A stretch of 8,785 bases of DNA from an uncultured Burkholderiales bacterium (GCA_946480465.1 CAMLJY010000145.1:1-8785); one strand, 5' to 3'; shown: positions 1-5,946, counted from the stretch's first letter. The notes: a model not told the origin generated them from the letters alone. Numbers and translations: made by a program.

Positions 1-102
1 TTCTTCGACGGCAACTACCAGGAGTACGAGGCCGACAAGAAGAAGCGCCTGGGCGAAGAAGGCGCCAAGCCGCACCGGCTGCGCTTCAAGGCATTGAAGT
101 AA
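1..102 (+). CDS. ettA: EttA (ABC-F translational throttle ATPase), C-terminal end only
   Basis: This is the 3' end of a gene that begins outside the window; 33 codons are visible before TAA at 100-102. The peptide starts FFDGNYQEYEADKKKRLG and ends in a basic tail (RLRFKALK). It aligns well from memory with the end of E. coli EttA, which reads FFEGNFTEYEEYKKRTLG and then a Lys/Arg-rich tail. EttA is a soluble ABC-F ATPase that binds the ribosomal E site and gates entry into elongation according to ATP/ADP level. The visible part follows the second ATPase domain and contains no catalytic motif, so the call rests on this tail alone. Another ABC-F paralogue such as Uup is less likely, because Uup ends in a coiled coil that is absent here. 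Confidence 0.8.
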   Translation, partial: FFDGNYQEYEADKKKRLGEEGAKPHRLRFKALK

Positions 103-111
103 GGCCGCCGG

Positions 112-132
112 GCTGCTGTGCGAGCCAGCAGC
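112..132 (+). terminator. Possible weak terminator hairpin after ettA
   Basis: A perfect 7-bp inverted repeat, GCTGCTG (112-118) and CAGCAGC (126-132) around a 7-nt loop, starts 9 nt after the ettA stop. No T-run follows, so it is not a canonical intrinsic terminator. It could be a Rho-dependent pause or an mRNA 3'-end stabiliser. The rest of 103-239 shows no other convincing element apart from the ribosome binding site at its end. Confidence 0.3.
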
Positions 133-230
133 GCGATGAGAACCGGGCCTGCAGGGCTGGCAATCCCTAACCTGCAATGCGTGCGTGCCGCCCCTGCTGG
201 GATTGGCTTTCCGTCCTCACCGACATTGAT

Positions 231-235
231 GGAGG
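231..235 (+). promoter_or_regulatory. Ribosome binding site deciding the start of the murein endopeptidase gene
   Basis: GGAGG lies 4 nt before ATG 240-242. It selects this start over the in-frame upstream ATG at 177, which would add 21 residues (cysteine- and tryptophan-containing) with no family resemblance and has no such site. Confidence 0.7.
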
Positions 236-239
236 ACGG

Positions 240-707
240 ATGGCCGACAACATGCCATGGCAGGACTCGCGGGGCTACTTCATGCTGCCGCAGCGGCGGG
301 AAGAGTCTGCGTACTACACCTACGGCACGCCCGCGTCCGGACGGGCGCAGTACGCGCATCCCAACATGCTTAGCTTCCTCTTCAAGATCGAGCATCTTTG
401 GGGTGGCGTGGACAGGCGGCGCATCGGTGTTGGCAACATCAGTCTTGCGGGGGGCGCCGCCTTTCCGCCGCACCGCGGCCATCGCAGCGGTTTGCACGTC
501 GACCTGCGTCCGTTTCGCACGGACGGCAAGGAGATGCGCGTGAGCTATCGGGAGCCCGCCTACGACCGTGCTGCAACGGCCCAGCTGGTGCAGTTGATGT
601 GGCAGACCGGCATGGTCAGCAAGGTGTTCTTCAACGATTCCAAGATCGCCCGGGTCGAGCCGATGAATGGCCACGACGATCATCTTCACGTGGAGGTTAT
701 GGCGTGA
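240..707 (+). CDS. MepA-like penicillin-insensitive murein endopeptidase, compact form without signal peptide
   Basis: A predicted 155-residue zinc peptidase of the MepA (M74, LAS-type) fold, expected to cut peptide cross-links in peptidoglycan. The signature is complete. HRGHRSGLHVD places H78, H81 and D88 as in E. coli MepA (H110, H113, D120), and HDDHLH places H145, H148 and H150 as in MepA (H206, H209, H211). In the family the first His of the inner pair, the Asp and the last His bind zinc. It is far shorter than E. coli MepA (about 274 residues) and starts MADNMPWQDSRGYF, with no hydrophobic export signal, so simple Sec export to its substrate is not evident. ATG 240 follows GGAGG. The next gene overlaps the stop by 4 bp and encodes an exported protein. 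Codons ending in A/T (CTT three times, CCA, TCT, GGA, AGT, GTT) are commoner than in the flanking long genes. A secreted antibacterial effector is my inference; a phage-type lysin or a degenerate housekeeping enzyme are alternatives. Confidence 0.8.
   Translation: MADNMPWQDSRGYFMLPQRREESAYYTYGTPASGRAQYAHPNMLSFLFKIEHLWGGVDRRRIGVGNISLAGGAAFPPHRGHRSGLHVDLRPFRTDGKEMRVSYREPAYDRAATAQLVQLMWQTGMVSKVFFNDSKIARVEPMNGHDDHLHVEVMA
692..696 (+). promoter_or_regulatory. Ribosome binding site deciding the GTG start of the Cys-rich secreted gene
   Basis: GGAGG lies 7 nt upstream of GTG 704-706, inside the last codons of the endopeptidase gene. Together with the hydrophobic signal peptide that begins immediately after, it supports the GTG start rather than a longer reading in this frame. 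Confidence 0.65.
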
Positions 708-1081
708 AGGCTCGGGCTGCGCGGCGCCTCGGGCTGTTGCTGCTGGCCGCCGTCGTGCCTGCCGTGGCCGCCGAGTGGGTCTTGTCGTACCGGACGGCCG
801 CGGTGAAGTACGCCTTGTATGGCGGCGGGCTGGGCGACCCGGTGAAGCCCGAGGGGGGCGATGCCAAGGTCGCTTTCGAGGTCACGGGCCGGGCCGCGCA
901 AGACCTGTTCGTGGCCATGGGGCCGGACCGGACCGACCGTTGCGGCGCGGAACCCGGCGTACGCTTCCGCTCGCGCGACAACGACCGGATCGCCTGCCAG
1001 CGCAGCGCTGCAGGCGAATATCGTTGCTACTTCGGTTTCGATCTCGTCACGGGCAAGAGCATCGGCGGCAGCATCTGCTGA
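704..1081 (+). CDS. Small secreted four-cysteine protein, candidate partner or immunity protein of the endopeptidase
   Basis: A 125-residue protein of no family I can name. It starts at GTG 704, which shares GTGA with the TGA of the endopeptidase gene, so translation is probably coupled. Residues 1-23 form a classic Sec signal peptide: basic start (KARAARR), hydrophobic LGLLLLAAVV, and a VAA cleavage site before Glu24. There is no lipobox, so the mature protein of about 102 residues should be free in the periplasm or exported. C80, C98, C108 and the C-terminal residue C125 are the only cysteines and could form two disulphides. The C-terminal block YRCYFGFDLVTGKSIGGSIC looks like a conserved family core. 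An exported small protein made in lockstep with a cell-wall hydrolase lacking an export signal suggests an immunity protein or inhibitor. That role is inference from context only. Confidence 0.75.
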   Translation: MKARAARRLGLLLLAAVVPAVAAEWVLSYRTAAVKYALYGGGLGDPVKPEGGDAKVAFEVTGRAAQDLFVAMGPDRTDRCGAEPGVRFRSRDNDRIACQRSAAGEYRCYFGFDLVTGKSIGGSIC

Positions 1082-1090
1082 GCGCGTGGT

Positions 1091-1678
1091 TCACCCGTGA
1101 TTGGCGATGCCTGCCGGCAGCTTGGGCAGGTCGGGCAGAGCGATCGGCTTGTGCGGGGCGGCACCAGGATCTGCTTGTTGCAGCGCCAACCCCATCCAGG
1201 CCACGTCGTGCCAGGCGCCGAGCTTGTAGCCGGCGTTCCTGAAGATGCCCACGTGCTCGAAGCCCAGTGCCGCATGCAGGCCCACGCTGCCGGCGTTGGG
1301 CAGCGTGATGCCGGCGAAGGCGTTGTAGACGCCCTGCGCGCGCAGGATCTGGAACAGGCGGCCGTACAGCGCGCGGCCCAGGCCGCGGCGCTGTTGTGAA
1401 GGGTCGACGTAGACCGACACGTTGACCGACCACTGGTAGGCGATGCGTTCGGCATGTGCGCTGGCATAGGCGTAGCCGAGGGCGCCGCCGCCTTCGTCCC
1501 AGACCAGCCAGGGCCATTGCCGCAGCACCGCGGCGATGCGACCGGCCATCGCCTGCGCGTCGGGCGGCTCCAGTTCGAATGACGTGGGCCGCGCGCTGAC
1601 GTGGGGCGCGTAGATCTGCGCGATGCGCGGCGCATCGCCGGCGCGGGCGATGCGGATGGGGGGCGTCGTGCTGGGCAT
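1091..1678 (-). CDS. GNAT N-acetyltransferase, phosphinothricin/methionine-sulfone (MnaT/PAT) type
   Basis: A 195-residue acetyl-CoA-dependent N-acetyltransferase. Seen: the N-terminal RIARAGDAPRIAQIYAPHV, the SFELEPPD segment (33-40) typical of the phosphinothricin acetyltransferase group, motif A with the acetyl-CoA pyrophosphate loop QRRGLG (96-101) after the VSVYVDPS strand, and the C-terminal NAGSVGLHAALGF then G-x-KLGAWHDV block (128-159). This group (COG1247; E. coli MnaT, Streptomyces Bar/Pat) acetylates amino groups of methionine sulfone, methionine sulfoximine or phosphinothricin. The true substrate cannot be read from sequence. A Pro-rich tail (171-195) extends past the core. ATG 1678 is chosen because homology begins within seven residues of it; no clear Shine-Dalgarno precedes it, and the frame stays open upstream to 1810. 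Its stop lies 9 bp from the convergent stop of the secreted protein gene. Cytoplasmic. Confidence 0.85.
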   Translation of the reverse strand: MPSTTPPIRIARAGDAPRIAQIYAPHVSARPTSFELEPPDAQAMAGRIAAVLRQWPWLVWDEGGGALGYAYASAHAERIAYQWSVNVSVYVDPSQQRRGLGRALYGRLFQILRAQGVYNAFAGITLPNAGSVGLHAALGFEHVGIFRNAGYKLGAWHDVAWMGLALQQADPGAAPHKPIALPDLPKLPAGIANHG

Positions 1679-1849
1679 GGCGGCGATTCTGGCCGTGCCC
1701 GCCAGGAAACTTTTTGCAGCGGACGGGCTCGCACCAGCCGACCGCGCCGAAGGCGACGGCAAGCGTGTGCCCGGTGCATGCGCCAGCCGCCCGGCCCGCC
1801 GGCTCGGCACCTGTCATCGCCGGACGTCCCGGACCCTCCTGCCCACACC
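1679..1849. promoter_or_regulatory. Divergent intergenic region between the acetyltransferase and the metalloprotease
   Basis: These 171 bp must hold promoters for both divergent genes. I see only a short AT-richer patch (AAACTTTTT near 1707-1715) and no convincing -35/-10 pair on either strand. Neither start codon has a recognisable Shine-Dalgarno sequence. Confidence 0.35.
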
Positions 1850-4675
1850 ATGTCCCACAGCATCGTTCCCTTCGCGCCCCGCCTGCTCGCGGTGGCCGCG
1901 CTCGCCTCGCTCGCCGCCTGCGCCAACCTGCAGGCACCCGGGGCCCAGGGCGCGGCGCCGGTCGCGGCGGCACCGGCTTCGGCGCCGGCCTCGCGTCCGG
2001 CCGGGCTGATCGGCGGCAGCCCGACGGCCGCGCGGCCACCGGCCTCCGCGGCCTCCGGCGCAGCGGCAAGCGCGGCGCGGCCGCCCGCGCCCGGCCAGCC
2101 ACCGGCCTTCGCCGCGGTGGTGAAGGACGCCACCCGGGTTGACGGCCTCTTCACCGCCTGGCACAAGAACGAGAAGGTCTGGTTCGAGCTGAAGCCCTCC
2201 GACCTCGACCAGCCCTTCTTCCTCAGCCCCAAGCTCGCGACCGGCATCGGCGAGGCCGGCGTCTTCGGCGGGCTGATGGCGCGGCCGCAGGTCATCGAGT
2301 TCCGCCGGGTGCACAACCTGGTGCAGATGCTCGCGGTCAACACCGCTTTCCTGGCCAGGGCCGGCACGCCGGAGGGACGCTCGGTGGCCGCGTCCTACTC
2401 GCCCAGCCTGCTGTCGAGCACGCCGGTGGCCAGCCAGCCGCACCCCGAGCGCAAGACCGTGCTGGTGGACGCCAGCGCGCTGTTCGTCAACGACATGGTG
2501 GGCATCGCGCCGGTGCTGCAGCGCCGCTACCGCCAGGGTTACGGGCTGGATGGCCGCAATTCGGCCGTCACCAAGGTGCGCGGCAATCCGGACATGCTGG
2601 TGCTGGAGGTGATGAACCACTACGCCACCGCCGCGCTCGCCACGCCCATGCCCGGCGCGCCGCCCAAGGCGCCGGCACCGTCGGCCCCCCGCACGCTGCC
2701 GGACGCGCGCAGCCTGTTCGTGAACCTGCACTACTCGCTGGCCCGGCTGCCGCAGCAGCCGATGGCCGCGCGCCCGGCGGACCCGCGCATCGGCCATTTC
2801 GTGCACCTGCAGCAGGACTTCGGCGACGACCTGGCGCGCAGCCCCAAGCTGCGCCACGTGGCGCGCTGGCGGCTCGAGAAGAAGGACCCGGCGGCGGCGC
2901 TGTCCGAGCCGGTCAAGCCGATCACCTACTGGATCGACCGCACGGTGCCGCTGAAGTACCGCGGCGCAATCACCGAGGGCATCCTCGAGTGGAACAAGGC
3001 CTTCGAGCGCATCGGCTTCAAGGACGCGATCGTCGTGAAGGTGCAGCCCGACGATGCCGATTTCGACACGCTGGACTTCGGCATTGCCTCGGTGCGCTGG
3101 ATGGTCAATGCCAGCCCGCAGTTCGGCGCCATCGGCCCGCGCCACGTCGACCCGCGCTCGGGCGAGATCCTGGATGCGGACATCGCCTTCGAGAGCCTGT
3201 CGTCGCGCAACATCCGCAGCTTCCGCTCGCGCATCTTCGGCGGCGACGCTTCGGCGCGCGCCGAGGCCTGGAGCGACCTGCTACAAGTCGGCTCGCCGAG
3301 TGCCGCGCGCGCAGTGGCCGGCGGCGCGCTGCACCAGCACGATGCGCTGGCCTGCGACCACGCGGCCTCCGGCGCCGAGCAACTGGCCTACGGCCTGGAC
3401 GTGCTGGCCGCGCAAGGCGAGCTGGAGCCCGACAGCCCCGAGGCCGAGGCCTTCGTGCTGGCCTACCTGAAGGACGTGGCGATGCACGAGGTGGGCCACA
3501 CGCTGGGCCTGCGCCACAACTTCCGCGCCTCGCGCGCCTACACCGATGCCCAGCTGTCCGATCCCGGGTTCACCCGCAGCCATGCGCTGACCGGCTCGGT
3601 GATGGAGTACGCGGCGATCAACCTGCCGCGACCCGGCGCGCCGCGCACGGCACCGTTCCAGACCACCCTGGGTCCTTACGACTACTGGGCCATCGAGTAC
3701 GCCTACAAGCCGCTGCCGGCCGGCCAGGAAGCGGCGGAACTGAAGCGCATCGCCGCGCGCAGCGCCGAGCCCGAGCTGGCCTTCGGCACCGACGAGGACA
3801 ACTTCTTCGGCATCGACCCCGATTCGCTGCAGTCCGACCTCGGCAACGACCCGGTGGCGTTCGCGCGCAAGCGCTTCGACATCGCGCGCGACCTGTTCCG
3901 CCGCCAGGAAACGCGGCACCTGTCGCCCGACGAGGACTACGGCGCGCTGCGCCGCGCGCTGCGCTTCGCGGTGCTGGATGCCGGCCGCGCCGCCGGCAGC
4001 CTGATGCGCCAGATCGGCGGCGTGCGCACGCTGCGCGATTTCCCGAACAGCGGCCGCGACCCGCTGCAGCCGGTGCCGGCACGGCAGCAGCGCGCCGCGC
4101 TGGACCTGCTGGCCAGCCAGGTGCTGGCGGCCGACAGCCTGGTGGTCTCGCCCACGCTGCAGCGCCGCCTGGCGCCCGACTACCTGGAGCGCGGCGATGC
4201 GGTGCTGTTCGGTGATGACGAGGTGCCCACCGACTACCCGCTGGCGCAGGCGGTGCACGAGATGCGCCGCGCGATGCTGGCCCATCTGATGAGCGATCCG
4301 CTCGCGGCGCGCCTGCTCGACAGCCAGGCCAAGGCCCAGCGTCCCGACGACACCTTGAGCCTGACCGAGCTGTACCGCCGGCTCGAGGCCGAGGTGTGGA
4401 GCGAACTCGCCGGCCGCGCCGACATCCCAGCGCCCCGGCGCGAGCTGCAGCGCGAGCACCTGAACCGCCTGGCCGGCGCCTTGCTGCGTCCGGGGGCCGG
4501 CAGCCGGGCCGATGCCCGCAGCCTGCTGCGCGTGCAGGCCGCCGGGCTGCTGCCGAAGCTGGAGACCGCGGCCAGGCGCACCGGCCTGAGCGAGGCCGCC
4601 CGGGTTCACCTGAAGGACAGCGCCGAGGTGCTGCGTGCCGCGCTGGCCGCGCCGCTGCAGCGCCAGGGGGTCTGA
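1850..4675 (+). CDS. Zinc-dependent metalloprotease lipoprotein (DUF5118-DUF5117-DUF4953 architecture)
   Basis: A 941-residue cell-envelope metallopeptidase. Residues 1-23 are a lipoprotein signal with lipobox L21-A-A-C24; Ala at +2 fits outer-membrane sorting. An Ala/Pro/Ser-rich linker (about 25-85) follows, then a DUF5118-like strand region (FAAVVKDATRVDGLFTAW, from F87), a DUF5117-like beta domain to about 340, and the catalytic DUF4953-like domain from about 358 (ITYWIDRTVPLKYR). The metzincin zinc site HEVGHTLGLRH gives H546, E547, H550 and H556, with a Met-turn candidate SVMEY around M585. A long helical C-terminal part (about 650-941) completes it. A second Ala/Pro insert lies near 263-285. 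ATG 1850 is chosen because it places the signal peptide at the N-terminus; no Shine-Dalgarno is visible. Families with this architecture are widespread in Proteobacteria and Bacteroidota, and I know of no established substrate. The domain bounds are estimates from memory of the family. Confidence 0.88.
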   Translation: MSHSIVPFAPRLLAVAALASLAACANLQAPGAQGAAPVAAAPASAPASRPAGLIGGSPTAARPPASAASGAAASAARPPAPGQPPAFAAVVKDATRVDGLFTAWHKNEKVWFELKPSDLDQPFFLSPKLATGIGEAGVFGGLMARPQVIEFRRVHNLVQMLAVNTAFLARAGTPEGRSVAASYSPSLLSSTPVASQPHPERKTVLVDASALFVNDMVGIAPVLQRRYRQGYGLDGRNSAVTKVRGNPDMLVLEVMNHYATAALATPMPGAPPKAPAPSAPRTLPDARSLFVNLHYSLARLPQQPMAARPADPRIGHFVHLQQDFGDDLARSPKLRHVARWRLEKKDPAAALSEPVKPITYWIDRTVPLKYRGAITEGILEWNKAFERIGFKDAIVVKVQPDDADFDTLDFGIASVRWMVNASPQFGAIGPRHVDPRSGEILDADIAFESLSSRNIRSFRSRIFGGDASARAEAWSDLLQVGSPSAARAVAGGALHQHDALACDHAASGAEQLAYGLDVLAAQGELEPDSPEAEAFVLAYLKDVAMHEVGHTLGLRHNFRASRAYTDAQLSDPGFTRSHALTGSVMEYAAINLPRPGAPRTAPFQTTLGPYDYWAIEYAYKPLPAGQEAAELKRIAARSAEPELAFGTDEDNFFGIDPDSLQSDLGNDPVAFARKRFDIARDLFRRQETRHLSPDEDYGALRRALRFAVLDAGRAAGSLMRQIGGVRTLRDFPNSGRDPLQPVPARQQRAALDLLASQVLAADSLVVSPTLQRRLAPDYLERGDAVLFGDDEVPTDYPLAQAVHEMRRAMLAHLMSDPLAARLLDSQAKAQRPDDTLSLTELYRRLEAEVWSELAGRADIPAPRRELQREHLNRLAGALLRPGAGSRADARSLLRVQAAGLLPKLETAARRTGLSEAARVHLKDSAEVLRAALAAPLQRQGV

Positions 4676-4720
4676 CGAAGCGGCTTGACGAGCGGCTTCA
4701 CGAGCGGTCCGGCGAGCCCC
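4674..4720 (+). repeat. Short degenerate tandem repeat after the metalloprotease stop
   Basis: About 3.8 imperfect copies of a 12-bp unit: GACGAAGCGGCTT (4674-4686), GACGAGCGGCTT (4687-4698), CACGAGCGGTCC (4699-4710) and a partial GGCGAGCCCC (4711-4720). The first copy overlaps the last two bases of the stop codon. No function is evident; replication slippage is the simplest origin. Confidence 0.55.
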
Positions 4721-4742
4721 GCCAAAGCCCCGTCTGCGGGCA

Positions 4743-4768
4743 GGCCGGCGGGCCGCCAGCCCGCGGCC
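4743..4768 (+). terminator. Strong GC hairpin between metalloprotease and kinase genes
   Basis: Arms GGCCGGCGGGC (4743-4753) and GCCCGCGGCC (4759-4768) pair over 10 bp with one bulged G and a 5-nt loop. No T-run follows, so termination is unproven. The 3' arm overlaps the first of the two LytTR-like direct repeats, so the same bases may serve as a protein-binding site. Confidence 0.35.
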
Positions 4769-4799
4769 GTCGCTCGCGGCGGCTGGGCCGTCGTTCGTC
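4765..4799 (+). promoter_or_regulatory. Candidate LytTR (AlgR-like) direct-repeat operator upstream of the kinase gene
   Basis: GGCCGTCGCTCG (4765-4776) and GGCCGTCGTTCG (4786-4797) match at 11 of 12 positions and start exactly 21 bp apart, two DNA turns on the same face. LytTR regulators typically bind two roughly 9-bp direct repeats separated by about 12 bp, giving the same period. TCGTTCGTC (4791-4799) matches the Pseudomonas AlgR core CCGTTCGTC at 8 of 9 positions; the upstream half-site is a weaker match. The element ends 20 bp before a -35-like box, a usual activator position. Binding by the LytTR regulator at 5973-6764 is inference. Confidence 0.45.
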
Positions 4800-4819
4800 G
4801 CATGCCGGGCAGCCCCGGC

Positions 4820-4848
4820 TTGGAAGGCCACCGGCCGGCGGTTATGGT
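4820..4848 (+). promoter_or_regulatory. Candidate sigma70 promoter of the two-component operon, nearly leaderless
   Basis: TTGGAA (4820-4825; 4 of 6 to TTGACA), a 17-bp spacer, and TATGGT (4843-4848; 4 of 6 to TATAAT). Transcription would begin around 4854-4858, at or just before the ATG at 4858. That agrees with the absence of a Shine-Dalgarno sequence before the kinase gene. Both boxes are weak, as expected for an activator-dependent promoter. Confidence 0.4.
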
Positions 4849-4857
4849 GCCGGCTCG

Positions 4858-5946
4858 ATGACTTCCCCCGCGCCGTCCCGCCGCCCCTCCATCGCCAGCT
4901 GGCTGTCCGCATTGCGGACGCTGAGCCTGCGCAAGGTGGGCTGGGCCATCGGCTTCGCGGCGCTGGTGGCCTGGCTGCTGAACCCCATCTTCGCGCCGCC
5001 CTTTCCGGTGGTGCTCGGCCGCACCATCTTCGTCGCGCTGGTGCTGCTGCTGGCCTTCACCGCCGCGGGCAACTGGCAGCAGACGGTGCTGCCGCGCTGG
5101 CTGCTGCAAACCCTGGCGGTGGTGCTGGCCGCGCCGCTGGCCACGCTGGTCGTCTACCTCGTCGACACGCGCGGCGACCTGGTCGCCTTCGCGCAGCACC
5201 CGGGGCGCATCGCCGGCTTCATTTGGATCGCCGGCACCGCGCTGGTCATCGGCATGGTGCTGGCGCTGGGCGCGCTGGTGCGCGAGCGCGATGCGCGCGC
5301 GCGGTCGCTGGAGCTGCAGTTCCAGCTGGAGCGCTCGCAGCTGGAGAAGCAGGCGGTCGATGCCCGGCTGGCGCTGCTGACGGCGCAGATCGAGCCGCAT
5401 TTCCTGTTCAACACGCTGGCCAACATCCAGGCGCTGGTCGAATCCGGCTCGCCGCGCGCCGCGGAGGTGCTGAAGAGCCTGATCGCCTACCTGCGCGCGG
5501 CGCTGCCGAAGCTGCACGAGGGCGGCCTGCCCAGCCTGGCGAATGAGTTGACGCTGGTGCGTGCCTACCTCGAGCTGATGCACCTGCGCATGCCCGACCG
5601 GCTGCAGTTCAGGGTGGACGTGCCGGCCGAGCTGCACGGCCGCCGCTTCCCCGCGATGGCCTTGCTGACGCTGGTGGAGAACGCCGTCAAGCACGGCATC
5701 GATCCGAGCGAGGAGGGCGGCTGCATCGACGTTGGCGGCGCCGTCGAACCCGGCGGCCATTGGCGTTTGTGGGTGGCTGACACCGGCATCGGGCTGGCCC
5801 AGAATGCGGCGCCCGGCACCGGCCTGGCCAACCTGCGCGACCGCCTGCAGGGCGTGTTCGGCGCCACCGCCCGGCTGGATCTGAGCGAGGTGCCGCCGCA
5901 CGGCGTGCGGGCGGAGATCCTGCTGCCGAACACGCTCCAGCCCTGA
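4858..5946 (+). CDS. LytS/AlgZ-type membrane sensor histidine kinase
   Basis: A 362-residue inner-membrane kinase of the His_kinase (PF06580) family, which phosphorylates LytTR regulators. Four membrane segments are visible at about 27-46, 52-70, 82-102 and 119-141, then a helical linker (142-172, LELQFQLERSQLEKQ). The phospho-acceptor block QIEPHFLFNTLANIQ holds H181. The ATPase part has the N-box LVENAVKHG with N275, the G1 box VADTGIG with D308, and the G2 stretch GTGLANLRDRL (320-330). All key residues are present, so it should be active. There is no recognisable periplasmic sensor domain; sensing is presumably through the membrane segments. Size and layout recall Pseudomonas AlgZ/FimS. 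The start is ATG 4858; no Shine-Dalgarno precedes it, and an open frame extends upstream through low-complexity sequence that I consider noncoding. The regulator gene follows after 26 bp. Confidence 0.9.
   Translation: MTSPAPSRRPSIASWLSALRTLSLRKVGWAIGFAALVAWLLNPIFAPPFPVVLGRTIFVALVLLLAFTAAGNWQQTVLPRWLLQTLAVVLAAPLATLVVYLVDTRGDLVAFAQHPGRIAGFIWIAGTALVIGMVLALGALVRERDARARSLELQFQLERSQLEKQAVDARLALLTAQIEPHFLFNTLANIQALVESGSPRAAEVLKSLIAYLRAALPKLHEGGLPSLANELTLVRAYLELMHLRMPDRLQFRVDVPAELHGRRFPAMALLTLVENAVKHGIDPSEEGGCIDVGGAVEPGGHWRLWVADTGIGLAQNAAPGTGLANLRDRLQGVFGATARLDLSEVPPHGVRAEILLPNTLQP

Noticed and set aside
177..239. Longer start of the murein endopeptidase at 177
   Set aside because: No Shine-Dalgarno; the added residues include no signal peptide or conserved feature. 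The GGAGG before 240 is far better placed.
240..1081. Assignment of the endopeptidase to a specific named type VI effector family
   Set aside because: No secretion gene, adaptor or PAAR/VgrG domain is visible in the window, so only a general effector hypothesis can be defended.
1679..1810. Longer start of the acetyltransferase at 1810
   Set aside because: The extra 44 residues are Arg/Ser/Ala-rich with no match to the family, whose fold begins right after the ATG at 1678. It would also consume most of the divergent promoter region.
1814..3145. 443-codon minus-strand open frame opposite the first half of the metalloprotease
   Set aside because: Same GC artefact: repetitive Arg/Gly/His composition and no recognisable domain. 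The same applies to the long minus-strand frames opposite the kinase, regulator and chemoreceptor genes.
4396..4857. In-frame N-terminal extension of the sensor kinase back to 4396
   Set aside because: The extension overlaps the metalloprotease coding region and the tandem repeats, reads as Arg/Ala/Pro low complexity, and precedes a natural start followed shortly by the first membrane segment.
3281..4912. Very long open frame (543 codons) on the minus strand across the metalloprotease gene
   Set aside because: High GC with G/C-ending codons on the plus strand keeps the opposite frames free of stops. The translation is Gln/Arg/Ala low-complexity with no family motif, while the plus strand has a complete, motif-bearing protein.
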